Origin: Streptomyces sp. WAC08241 | GTDB lineage: Bacteria; Actinomycetota; Actinomycetes; Streptomycetales; Streptomycetaceae | Direction of reading: 5' to 3' | Assembly (NCBI GenBank): GCA_007858575.1 | Contig: CP042279.1 | Span: 3,472,001 to 3,536,000, forward strand | DNA length: 64,000 nucleotides | Part shown: in pieces, positions 29,138 to 38,304 of the stretch | How the letters are laid out: the number at the start of each line of letters is the position of its first letter | Position numbering within the stretch: position 1 is the first letter of the stretch | Position numbers and translations under genes: made by a program | The notes under the pieces: generated by a model | What the model saw: the letters and a program-made list of their open reading frames with translations, nothing else | What the model was told of the DNA's origin: nothing | The model's database searches: none

Positions 29138-30340
29138 TCAGGAGCGCACTTCGAGCAGCGGGACGAGCTGCTCGGCCGGGGTCATGGACCCGTGCATGCC
29201 GACCATCGCGGACTCGTGGGGCTCGTTGACGGAGGCCGTGATGGCCACGTCGTCGTGGGCCGCCGCGACGACGTCCCCGATCCGCCCGTACACGCGCTCG
29301 TCGACCTCGTCCCCGAACCAGCCGAGGGAGATCGCCTCGTCGCGGCTCGCGACCCAGAACTGCTCGCCGACGACCTCGCGCCAGCAGGTGAGGACGTCCG
29401 CCGCGGCGCCGGGCACGGCGTAGACGTGGCGGGCGCGTCCCTCGCCGCCGAGGAGGGCGACGCCGGCGCGCAGCTCCCAGTCCTCGTCGAAGTCGATGCG
29501 GTGCCGCTCGTCGAAGGGGATGTCGACCATGCCGTGGTCGGCCGTGACGTACAGGGCCGAGCGGGGCGGCAGTTGCTCGGCGAGCGCTGCACGAGCCGGT
29601 CGACGAACATGAGCTGGCCGCGCCAGGCGTCGGAGTCGATGCCGAAGCGGTGCCCGGCGCCGTCGAGTTCGCTGTAGTACGTGTAGACCAGCGAGCGGTC
29701 GCCGGCGGCGAGCTGCTCGGCGGCGAAGTCCATGCGCTCCTCGCCGGAGAGCCGCCCGTGGAACGTTCCGCGCTGAGCGCGACCTGGGTGAGCGGGGTCT
29801 GCTCGAAGATCGGGGAGGACACCTGGGCGGTGTGGACCCCGGCCTCGTGGGCGAGCCGGAAGACGGTGGGGTACGGCTGCCAGGCGTGCGGCGCGGTCCA
29901 CGGCTTCCAGCGGAGCTGGTTCATCAGCTCGCCGGTGTCGGGGTTGCGCACGGTGTAGCCGGGCAGCCCGTGGGTGCCGGGGTACCGGCCGGTGCCGACG
30001 GAGGCGAGCGAGGTCGCGGTGGTGGCGGGGAACCCGGCGGTGACCGGGCGGCCCGTGCCGCCCCGCGAGGAGCCGAGGAGCGAGGTCAGGTAGGGCGCCT
30101 CGTCCGGGTGGTCCTTGATCTGCTCCCAGCCGAGCCCGTCGATCAGGAAGATGCAGTTCCGGTCGGCGGGGGCGAGTTCGGCGATCCGGGGGCGAACCCG
30201 GGGACCTCCTGGCCCGCGACGAGCGTGGGGAGCAGGTCGCCGAGGGAGCCGGTGGCGTACTCGGGCACCGGCGCGGTCTCCGGGGCGAGCGGGACCGGGT
30301 CGTCGGGCCAGCCGTGGGACACGGCGGCGGACTGCGCCAT
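29138..30340 (-). CDS. Alkaline-phosphatase-superfamily phosphodiesterase/pyrophosphatase-like protein (frameshifted)
   Basis: About 400 residues of the type I phosphodiesterase/nucleotide pyrophosphatase kind. Metal-site motifs in order: Asp in FLIDGLGWEQI, the nucleophile region GFPATTATSLASVGTG, ELDGAGHRFGID (Asp and His), YVTADHGMVDIP (Asp-His), and a late SAMVGMHGSMT His. No clear signal peptide. Frameshifts near 30190, 29775 and 29585. ATG at 30338-30340 overlaps the DUF5998 stop (TGATG), so the two are coupled. Substrate unknown. Confidence 0.85.
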
Positions 30341-30936
30341 CAGCGGGTGGCGGCGGCGGTGGCCGCGGTGGCTTCGGAGAGCGCCTGCGCGAAGGCGAGA
30401 GTCTGCCGGACGGTGTCGGGGCCGTCCCCGGCCTCGCTCACCCGCAGGCTGAGGTCGTCGGCGGTGGCGTTGCCCGTGTAGCCGTGGTCGGCGTCGCAGT
30501 TGGCGTCGCCGCAGGCGGCGGGCTCCAGGTCGATGCGGGAGACGGCGCCCCAGCCGATGGTGAGGACCACCTCGCGGGGCAGGGTGCCCGGCGTGTACGA
30601 CTCGGGGTTGGCGACCACGCGGCTGACGACGACCGACGAGATCCGGTCGAGCTTCACGGACTCGGTGGAGGTCGTGGCGTACGGGGTCGGGGAGCTGGTG
30701 TCGGCGGCCTGCTCGTCGGTGTGGCTGACGATGAAGCGGTTCGGCGTCAGGACGAGGACGGTGACGTGGCGGCGGACCTCGTTCGCGTCGAAGGTGGTCT
30801 CCTGGTGCACCACGTACGACGCGACGGCCTCGCCGCCGACGGCGGCCTCCACCGCCTCGGCCACGAGGGCCGGGTAGTAGCCGCTGCGCTCGATCGCCGC
30901 GCGCAGCCCCTGGGTCGTCGTACCGGTCTTCGCCAT
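30340..30936 (-). CDS. DUF5998 family protein
   Basis: Intact cytoplasmic protein of 198 residues; starts AKTGTTTQGLRAAIERSGYY and contains VLVLTPNRFIVSHTDEQ, SVKLDRISSVVVSRVV and EPAACGDANCDADHGYTG, where two Cys and a His could bind metal. It resembles the Streptomyces DUF5998 family; function unknown. Its stop overlaps the phosphatase-superfamily start, so they probably act together. Confidence 0.8.
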   Translation of the reverse strand: MAKTGTTTQGLRAAIERSGYYPALVAEAVEAAVGGEAVASYVVHQETTFDANEVRRHVTVLVLTPNRFIVSHTDEQAADTSSPTPYATTSTESVKLDRISSVVVSRVVANPESYTPGTLPREVVLTIGWGAVSRIDLEPAACGDANCDADHGYTGNATADDLSLRVSEAGDGPDTVRQTLAFAQALSEATAATAAATR

Positions 30937-31044
30937 GGACTCCATCCTAAGCCCCGGGTAAGGACGGCTCGGCCGGTTGCGGGGACGGCGGGGCGGTCGG
31001 GAAGGGCCGGGCTGTGACATCCGCCTCCCTCGCGGCGGTCGCGT

Positions 31045-34000
31045 TCAGTAGTTCGGCAGGCTGCGCGGGCCGAGGTCCGTGCGGGGCGGGGGCGGGGCCA
31101 GGCGGACGGTCGCGCCGAGGACGGAGAGGCCGCGGGGGCCACGACCACCGGTTCCAGGGAGACGGCGACCACCTCGGGGTGGTCGTCGACGAGCCGGGAG
31201 ACCCGGAGCAGCAGCTCCTCCAGGGCCGGGGTGTCGACGGGGCGGAGCCGCGCCAGCCGAAGAGCAGCGGGGTGGTCCGGAGGAGCGGACGAGTTCCGCG
31301 ACGTCCCGGTCGGTGGCCGGGACAAGCCGGTGGGCCGTGTCGCCGAGGAGCTCGGAGGCCGCGCCCGAGAGGCCGAAGGAGAGGACGGCGCCGACGGCCG
31401 GGTCGATGGCGGAGCGGACGACGGTGTCGACGCCCCGGGGAACCATGGCCTGGACGACCAACTGGAGCTCCTCGGGCTTGCCGAGGACCTCGGTCAGCTC
31501 GGCGTAGGCGGTGCGGAGCTGTTTCTTGTCGGCCAGGTCGAGCCGGACGCCACCGAGGTCGGGGCGGTGGCGCAGGTGCGGCGCGGTCGTCTTGAGGGCG
31601 ACGGGGTAGCTGAGCCGGGCGGCGGCCGCGACGGCGGCGCCGGGCGTGGGCGCGGGCAGGGTGGGCAGGGCGGTGATCCCGTACCGCGCGAGCAGTTCGC
31701 CGGCCTGGTCGGTGCCGAGGGTGACGCCCCTCGGGTCCGCGTCCGCGCCGCCGAGCACCCGCCGGATCAGGGCGGCGGCCCCCGCCTCGTCGATGTCCTC
31801 GTACTCGGGCACCCGGCCGGGGTCGGCCGCCTGTCGCCGCCACTGCCCGTACCGCACGGCCTCGGCGAGCGCCCGCACGGCCCGCTCGGCAGCGGGGTAG
31901 GCGGGGATGGTGACGGTGACCAAGGACTGGGCCGGGTCGATGGTCGTGACCGGGGCGGGGTCCTGGGCGGGGCGGGCGGTTCCGGTGCCGGGTCGGTGGT
32001 GGGGGCGAGGGCGGAGGATGCGGGTGCGGGTGCGGGTTCGGGTTCGGGTTCGGGTTCGGGCGTGACGGTGCCGGCGGGTGCGGCGGAACGGTTCTCCCCG
32101 CCGGGACTCCCGCGCCCGGCCCGGCTCCCGCACTCGTATCCGTGGCCGTACCCGTACCTGTGGCCGTGCCCGTACCCGCACCCACCCCGCTCCCCCGTCC
32201 CGCCGCGGGCGGCCTCGTGCTCGTCGCCACCGCCAGGGCTCTCCGCGAGGCCGCCCATCTCGACGTGGACGACGACGACCGGCTTCGCCGGGGCGGGGCG
32301 GAGGCGACGGCCTCGCGAAGGGCGGCCGCGAGGACCTCGCCGTCGCCGAACTCGGTGGCGCCGTCCTCGCCGACCCACGGGATCGCGGTCACGACGACGG
32401 CGTCGGACGTCTCGTCCGCGAGGGCCGCCGCCAGCGCGTCCCGGAAGTCCGCCGGGACCGCCGCGGTCGTCAGGTCGAGGGGCCGCAGCGGGCGCAGCCC
32501 CTCGGTGAGGCAGGCGTCGTACGTGAGGAGGCCGAGCGACTCGGAGTTGCCGAGGATCGCGACCCGGGGCCCGGCGGGCAGCGGCTGGGCGGCGAGGAGC
32601 AGCCCGGCGTCCACGAGCTCGGTGACGGTGTCGACGCGGATCACCCCGGCCTGCCGGAGCAGCGCGGAGACCGTGGCGTGCGGGATGCGGGTGACGGGCA
32701 CCCGGTGGCCGGGCGGGGCGCTGCCGCTGTGCCGGGCGCCCTTGACGACGACGACCGGCTTGACGGCGGCGGTGCGGCGGGCGAGCCGGGTGAACTTCCG
32801 GGGTTGCCGATCGACTCCAGGTAGAGGAGGACGACGTCGGTGCCGGGGTCGTCGTACCAGTGCTGGAGGAAGTCGTTGCCGGAGACGTCGGCGCGGTTGC
32901 CGGCCGAGATGAAGGAGGAGAGCCCGGCGCCCCGCCGGTGCAGTCCGGCGAGGAGGGCGATCCCGATCGCGCCGGACTGGGTGAAGAGGCCGATCCGCCC
33001 GGCGGCCGGCGTCTGCGGCGCGAGCGAGGCGTTGAGCCGGACGTCGTCGGCGGTGTTGATGATGCCGAAGGCGTTGGGCCCGATGATCCGCATGCCGTAC
33101 GAGCGGGCCTGCCGGACGAGCCGGCGCTGCCGCTCGCGGCCGTCGGGGCCGCTCTCGGCGTATCCGGCGGAGAGCACGACGAGGCCCCGCACCCCGTGCG
33201 CGCCGCAGTCCGCGACGGCCTCCGGCACCCGTTCGGCGGGAACGGCGACGATCGCCAGGTCCACGGGCTCGCCGACGGCGCCGACGGAGCGGTACGCGGG
33301 GACGCCGTCGAGCTCGACCGGACTGCCGTCGCCCTCGCCGTCACCGGCTTCGGGGAGCGCCGCGTTCACCGCGTACACGCGCCCGGTGAAGCCCGCGCCC
33401 AGGAGGTTGCGCAGGACGGTCCGGCCGACGCCGCCGGGTGCGCGGCCGGCGCCGACCACGGCGACGGAGGCGGGGTGAGCAGCCGCTGTACGGAGCGGGC
33501 CTCGGCGCGCTGCTCGCGGGCGCGCTGGACGGCGAGCGAGCGGTCGGTGGGTTCGAGGTCGAGGTGGAGCCGTACGGAGCCGTCCTCGAAGCTGCGCTTC
33601 TGGGTGTAGCCCGCGTCGGTGAAGACCTTGATCATCTTGGTGTTGGCGGGGAGCACCTCGGCGGCGAAGCGCCGGATGCCCCGCTCGCGGGCGACCGCCG
33701 CGATGTGTTCGAGCAGGGCGGAGGCGACGCCCCGCCCCTGGTGCGCGTCCTGGACGAGGAAGGCGACCTCGGCCTCGTCGGCCGGGGCGGAGGCGGGCAG
33801 TCCGCGGTCGTCGATGCGGTCGTAGCGGACGGTGGCGATGAACTCGCCCCCGACGGTCGCCGCGAGCCCCACCCGGTTCACGAAGTCGTGGTGGGTGAAG
33901 CGGTGCACGTCCTTGGCGGAGAGGCGCGGGTAGGGGGCGAAGAAGCGGTAGTACTTCGACTCGTCCGAGACCTGCTCGTAGAAGCTGACGAGCCGGTCGG

Positions 34001-34157
34001 CGTCGTCGGCGGTGATGGGTCTGATGCGCGCGGTGCCGCCGTCGCGGAGCACCACGTCCGCCTCCCAGTGGTCGGGATAGGCGTGCTCCGGTGGTGCCGG
34101 CCGTGCCGGCGTGGCCCCCGGTACCGCCGCTTCCGACTGCTCCGACGCGCTCTGCAT
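31045..34157 (-). CDS. patA: GNAT / NDP-forming acyl-CoA synthetase fusion, PatA-type protein acetyltransferase (frameshifted)
   Basis: About 1035 residues. An N-terminal GNAT domain at about 45-195 (RIRPITADDADRLVSFYEQV; acetyl-CoA loop AHQGRGVASALLEHIA) precedes a CoA-binding and succinyl-CoA-synthetase-like region (VVGAGRAPGGVGRTVLRNLL; IGPNAFGIINT; LFTQSGAIGIALL; VAILGNSESLGLL), a low-complexity linker, and a C-terminal ATP-grasp domain (GEDLARYGI-type, YPVALKTTAPHLRHRPDLG, VQAMVPRGVDTVV). GNAT first, synthetase second is the order described for S. lividans PatA, which acetylates acyl-CoA synthetases. Frameshifts near 33475, 32800, 32300, 31260 and 31140, plus several in the linker. ATG at 34155-34157. 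Confidence 0.85.
31998..32215. repeat. Low-complexity linker repeats inside patA-type gene
   Basis: Short tandem units: GGGTTC/GGGTGC repeated about seven times at 32015-32063, and CCGTACCC/CCGTGGCC-type octamers at 32133-32190. They encode a Pro/Glu- or Gly/Thr-rich linker whose true frame cannot be settled because indels cluster here. Confidence 0.6.
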
Positions 34158-34288
34158 GGGGTCAGCCTACGGGGCGGCGCGCCCGGGGCACCGGTCGCGC
34201 GGCGGGGCCGGCGTTGCAAGGTGGGAGGGCCGAAGGGCGGTCCGGTCCGGGCCGGAGGTCGGCGTGAGCACCTCGCATCCCGTGAGAG

Positions 34289-34304
34289 ACTGGTCTAGAC
34301 AACC
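34289..34304 (+). promoter_or_regulatory. DasR-responsive element (dre-like site) upstream of ptsH
   Basis: ACTGGTCTAGACAACC matches the published dre consensus ACTGGTCTAGACCACT at 14 of 16 positions, with the palindromic core GGTCTAGAC intact. It lies 26 bases before the ptsH start. DasR is the GntR-type N-acetylglucosamine-responsive repressor that controls PTS genes including ptsH in S. coelicolor. Confidence 0.8.
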
Positions 34305-34329
34305 CGCTTGAGACTTGAAGGGCAACACC

Positions 34330-34611
34330 ATGGCTGAGCGCCGCGTCAACGTCGGCTGGGCCGAGGGCCTGCACGCCCGCCCCGCGTCCATCTTCGTCCG
34401 TGCCGCCACGGCTTCCGGCGTTCCGGTGACGATCGCCAAGTCCGACGGCACCCCCGTGAACGCCGCCTCCATGCTCGCGGTGCTCGGCCTGGGCGCGCAG
34501 GGCGGCGAGGAGATCGTGCTTGCGTCGGACGCCGAGGGCGCCGAGGCCGCCCTGGACCGTCTGGCGAAGCTGGTCGCCGAGGGCCTGGACGAGCTCCCCG
34601 AGACCGTCTGA
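34330..34611 (+). CDS. ptsH: Phosphocarrier protein HPr
   Basis: Intact 93-residue HPr of the sugar phosphotransferase system; passes phosphate from enzyme I to EIIA components. The active-site His is in EGLHARPAS (about residue 15). A serine corresponding to regulatory Ser46 is in NAASMLAVLGLGAQ. Start ATG at 34330-34332 with AGGGCAA upstream. The dre-like site in its promoter predicts DasR control by GlcNAc-6-P/GlcN-6-P. A strong terminator follows, so it is monocistronic. Confidence 0.97.
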   Translation: MAERRVNVGWAEGLHARPASIFVRAATASGVPVTIAKSDGTPVNAASMLAVLGLGAQGGEEIVLASDAEGAEAALDRLAKLVAEGLDELPETV

Positions 34612-34633
34612 CCCCTCGCGGTTCCCACACTTC

Positions 34634-34675
34634 GAAAGGCCGTGGCCGCCGGAATTCCGGTGGCCACGGCCTTTC
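34634..34675 (+). terminator. Terminator after ptsH
   Basis: GAAAGGCCGTGGCC / GGCCACGGCCTTTC with an inner CCGG-AATT-CCGG hairpin, followed by CCTTT. Begins 22 bases after the ptsH stop. Confidence 0.88.
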
Positions 34676-34776
34676 CCTTTCCACTCCCCCGCCACTCCCG
34701 CTTTCGGGCGGCGCGAAGTTTCCGGGCAGCACGAAAAGCCCCGTGGAATTTCTATTCTTTGTATACGGTGCGCGTG

Positions 34777-35460
34777 TTAATTCCGGGCACTCGTCGTGTT
34801 GACGACGTGTTGCGAAACCCTCACGCGCCCCCGGTCCGGCCTCTTGAGCCGGTGCAGCGACATCGAGCGCTCCGCGTGCAGCGCGGTGAGGGCCCTCGCC
34901 CGCTCCGCGTCCCCGCGCGCCACGGCGTCCACGATCGCGCCGTGCTCGGCCCAGGCCTCCACCGGCCGCTCGGGCTGCTCGACGGCGTACATCCAGGCGA
35001 TCTTGTGCCGCAGTTGGGTGAGCAGCGCCGTCAGCGGCGGGCTGCCGGAGGCCTGCGCGAGCGTCTCGTGGAACCAGCCGCCGAGGGAGCGCAGGTCCTC
35101 GCCCTGGCCGCGTCTGGCCCGCTCCTGCCCCAGCCTGACCAGGCCGCGCAGCACCTTGAGGTGGGCGTCGGTGCGCCGCTGGGCGGCCCGCGCGGCCCCC
35201 AGCGGTTCGAGCAGCGCCCGCATGTCGAGCAGGTCGGCCGCCTCCTGCTCGGTGGGCTCGGCGACGTGCGCGCCCGCGTGGCGGCGGGTGAGGACGAAGC
35301 CCTCGGACTCCAGGGTGCGCAGCGCCTCGCGGACCGGGACGCGGGAGACCCCGTACCGGCGGGCGAGCTGCTCCTCGGTCAGCCGGCTGCCCCGCTCGAA
35401 GACCCCGGTGACGATGTCGTCCCGGATCGCCGTGCATACCGAATGCGCGGGAATGCGCAT
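34777..35460 (-). CDS. GntR/FadR-family (FCD) transcriptional regulator
   Basis: Intact 227-residue regulator. N-terminal winged HTH: AIRDDIVTGVFERGSRLTEE, QLARRYGVSRVPVREALRTL and GAHVAEPTEQEA. C-terminal FCD ligand domain with LLDMRALLEPLGAARAA, WFHETLAQASGSPPL and WAEHGAIVDAVARGDAERAR (metal-site His/Asp pattern). ATG at 35458-35460, TAA stop at 34777-34779 in an AT-rich patch. Ligand and targets unknown; FCD regulators usually respond to small organic acids. Confidence 0.9.
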   Translation of the reverse strand: MRIPAHSVCTAIRDDIVTGVFERGSRLTEEQLARRYGVSRVPVREALRTLESEGFVLTRRHAGAHVAEPTEQEAADLLDMRALLEPLGAARAAQRRTDAHLKVLRGLVRLGQERARRGQGEDLRSLGGWFHETLAQASGSPPLTALLTQLRHKIAWMYAVEQPERPVEAWAEHGAIVDAVARGDAERARALTALHAERSMSLHRLKRPDRGRVRVSQHVVNTTSARN

Positions 35461-35600
35461 GTCCGACCTCCGCCTTGGTCGCGCGAGTCAATTCGAGCGG
35501 CGCCTGTTCTGCGCCTGATCCGCGACTCTATTGCAGCATGCCGGAATTTCCGATGCCCCCATGGAATCCATGGCCACCTTTTGGCCGACGGGAACACGAC

Positions 35601-35633
35601 GAAAGCCCCGGCTCAGCACGAGCCGGGGCTTTC
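35601..35633. terminator. Terminator downstream of M23 peptidase gene
   Basis: GAAAGCCCCGGCT (35601-35613) / AGCCGGGGCTTTC (35621-35633), loop CAGCACG. It lies 40 bases past the M23 stop and separates it from the GntR gene promoter. Confidence 0.85.
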
Positions 35634-35672
35634 GCGACGCGGGACCCCGGCGGCCGGGGGCGGCGGCGCGGG

Positions 35673-36442
35673 TCAGACGGTGATGCCGCGGGCGCGGAGG
35701 TAGGCGACCGGGTCGATGTCGGAGCCGTACTCGGCGCTCGTGCGCGCCTCGAAGTGGAGGTGCGGCCCGGTCGAGTTCCCGGTCGAGCCCGAGATGCCGA
35801 TCTGCTGGCCCGGCTCGACGGTCTGGCCGACGTACACCCCGATGGAGGAGAGGTGACCGTACTGGGTGTACGTGCCGTCGTGCATCCGGATGACGATGTT
35901 GTTGCCGTACGCGCCGCCCCAGCCGGCCTCGACGACGGTGCCGGAGCCGACGGAGACGACCCGGCTGCCGTAGGCGGCGTGGAAGTCGACGCCGGAGTGG
36001 CTGCCGGAGGACCAGAGCGAGCCGCCGGTCTGGTAGCCGGTGGACACGTAGGAGCCGGAGACGGGGAGCTGGAAGGAGTTCAGACGGCGGCGCTCGGCCT
36101 CGCGGGCGGCGCGGGCCCGCTCCTCGCGGATCTCCTTGGCGCGGGCCTCGGCCTTGCGCTTCGCCTCGGCCCGGGCCTTCTGCAGGGCGGCGGCCTCGAA
36201 GGCCTCCCGGTCCTGGGCGTCGGCCTGGGCGTTGAGCCGGTCGACGAGAGAGTCCTCGGTGATCACCTTGGTGAAACCGGTGTCCTCGGGGAGCGGTTGT
36301 CCGTGTCGGCGGCGAGCGCCGGGGAGGCCAGGGTTCCGATGACGCCGGTGGTGGCGAGCGTCGCCACGCCCGCGATGCCTGCGCCGCGGCGCGCCATCCG
36401 GCTCGAACCACGATGCTTCCCGGTGGCACGGGTGAACGCCAT
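35673..36442 (-). CDS. Secreted M23 (lysostaphin-type) peptidase (frameshifted)
   Basis: Cell-wall metallopeptidase or LytM-domain protein of about 256 residues. The N-terminal signal peptide (ARRGAGIAGVATLATTGVIG ... ASPALA) is followed by an Ala/Glu/Arg-rich coiled coil (about 70-125) and a C-terminal M23 domain: YQTGGSLWSSGSHSGVDFHA (zinc His and Asp), GGAYGNNIVIRMHDG, YGHLS and STGPHLHFEAR (HxH motif). These ligands suggest it is catalytically active. ATG at 36440-36442. One frameshift near 36297, just after the signal peptide. The leader carries a c-di-AMP riboswitch, linking wall hydrolysis to that second messenger. Confidence 0.9.
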
Positions 36443-36469
36443 GAAGACGTTGTTCCTTTCCTTCCTTCT

Positions 36470-36612
36470 CGCCTACCGGGTTAGCTGACGGGTTCGGAGC
36501 AGGAAGGTCTCCTACGGGCCCCTCCGCGCGAGGCGAAGGCGTCCGATTCACCCCAGGGACTGCGTGTGGGTCCCCGGCTCCCCAGGCTCGCGCCTGACGG
36601 GGACTCGGCGAT
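36470..36612 (-). promoter_or_regulatory. ydaO-type cyclic-di-AMP riboswitch
   Basis: On the minus strand the leader carries the class hallmarks in order: CGCCGAGTCC start, GGGGAGCCGGGGACC, GGGGTGAATC, CCTTCCTGC, and the 3' block CAGCTAACCCGGTAGGC. It ends about 30 bases before the M23 start. In Streptomyces this riboswitch is found ahead of genes for peptidoglycan hydrolases and Rpf proteins and lowers expression at high c-di-AMP. One or two indels within the aptamer cannot be excluded. Confidence 0.92.
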
Positions 36613-36908
36613 GACTGTCCGGTGCCGCGGGTGCGGCGGGTGCATCTGGCGAACAGCCGGACCGACGCTATGCGGACCGCCAGTCGATCACCAACCGAAC
36701 GTGACCTTTTGTAAGGCATGCCACAGGGCAGATGATCACTCTTATTACCAATACGGACAATTCACAGGGCCGCTTCCCGCCCGGCTCGCGTACGGCTTCT
36801 CGCGCGGCTCTCGCACGACTCCTCGCGCGGCTCTCGTGCGAACGGGCGGAGGACCCCGACGATCCGTCACGTCGGGGTCCTCCGTGGTTCCGGCCGGGCA
36901 GGGCCCAA
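36613..36908. other. Promoter region of the M23 gene and downstream of M16 genes
   Basis: About 300 bases with no gene. A distinctly AT-rich patch at 36715-36770 (ACTCTTATTACCAATAC) is the best candidate for the promoter of the riboswitch transcript on the minus strand. An imperfect 30-base direct repeat built on CTCGCGCGGCTCTCG lies at 36798-36840. A terminator follows at 36848-36883. Confidence 0.45.
36848..36883 (-). terminator. Terminator after M16 peptidase genes
   Basis: GGAGGACCCCGACG (36848-36861) / CGTCGGGGTCCTCC (36870-36883): perfect 14-bp stem, 8-base loop. Confidence 0.88.
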
Positions 36909-38304
36909 TCAGCCGGTGACGACGGTCACTTCACCGATGCCGAGCGCCCGCACCGGCTCCGCGATCTGCGCCGCGTCGCCCACCAGGACCGTGACGAGCC
37001 GGTCCACCGGGAAGGCGCTGACCACGGCCGCGGTCGCCTCGACGGTGCCGGTCTCGGCCAGGCGCGCGTACAACTGGGCCTGGAAGTCGTCCGGGAGGTG
37101 CTGCTCCACCTGGTCGGCGAGCGTCCCGGCGACGGAGGCGGCCGTCTCGTACTTGAGCGGCGCCACCCCCACCAGGTTCTGCACGGCCGTCTCCCGCTCG
37201 GCGTCCGTGAGCCCCTCGGCGGCCAGGGTGCGCAGCACCTTCCACAGGTCGTCCAGGGCCGGGCCCGTGTTGGGGTGTCGACGGAGCCGCTGATGGCGAG
37301 CATCGCGGCGCCGTTCCCCTCGGCGTCCGAGCGGAGCACCTGCCCGAAGGCCCGCACGCCGTACGTGTAGCTCTTCTCCTCGCGCAGGACCCGGTCCAGA
37401 CGCGAGGTCAGGGTCCCGCCGAGGCAGTACGTGCCAAGGACCTGGGCCGGCCAGACGCGGGCGTGCCGGTCGGGACCGATCCGGCCGATGAGGAGCTGGG
37501 TCTGGACGGCGCCGGGCGGTCCACGACGACGACCCGGCCGGTGTCGTCGGCGGTGATGGGCGACATCGGCAGCGCCTCGCCGGGCTCGCCGGTCCAGGCG
37601 CCCAGCGTCTCCGCGAGGACCTTCTCCAGGTCGACGCCGGTCAGGTCGCCGACGACCACGGCGGTGGCCGTGGCGGGCCGCACGTGTGCCTCGTAGAAGG
37701 CGCGGACCGCGGCGGCGTCGATCGCCGCGACGGTCTCCTCGGTGCCCTGGCGCGGCCGGGACATCCGGGAGTCGGCCGGGAACAGCTCCTTGGAGAGCTG
37801 CTTGGCGGCGCGCCGGGCCGGGTTGGCCGTCTCGTGCGGGATCTCGTCGAGGCGGTTGCGCACCAGGCGCTCGACCTCGGTGTCCAGGAACGCCGGGGCG
37901 ATCAGGGCCTCGGCGAGCAGCCCGAGCGCCTTGGGCAGCCGGGAGACCGGGACCTCCAGGGAGACCCGTACGCCCGGGTGGTCGGCGTGCGCGTCGAGGG
38001 TGGCGCCGCAGCGCTCCAGCTCGGCCGCGAACTCCTCGGCGCCGTGCTGGTCGGTGCCCTCGGAGAGCGCGCGGGCCATGATGGTGGCCACGCCGTCGAG
38101 GCCGGCGGGCTCGGCGTCCAGCGGGGCCGGCAGGAAGAGCTCCACGGCGACGACCTGCTGGCCGGGGCGGTGGCTGGTGAGGACGGTCAGGCCGTTCTCC
38201 AGGGTGCCGCGGTCCGGGGCCGGGAAGGCCCAGGGGCGGGCGGTGCCCGGCGCCGGCTGCGGGTGGAAGTCCATGCTCGTCAAAGACGCGGCAGCGTCGG
38301 TCAC
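36909..38304 (-). CDS. M16-family peptidase-like protein, second (non-catalytic) subunit (frameshifted)
   Basis: About 463 residues with two M16 half-domains: LENGLTVLTSHRPGQQVVAV, GVATIMARALSEGT where the HxxEH zinc motif should be, RMSRPRQGTEETVAAID, AVVVGDLTGVDLEKVL; then LLIGRIGPDRHARVWPAQVL and REEKSYTYGVRAFGQ. Absence of HxxEH marks it as the partner subunit of a two-gene M16B pair. GTG at 38302-38304 overlaps the stop of the first subunit (GTGA). Frameshifts near 37520 and 37275. Confidence 0.88.
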
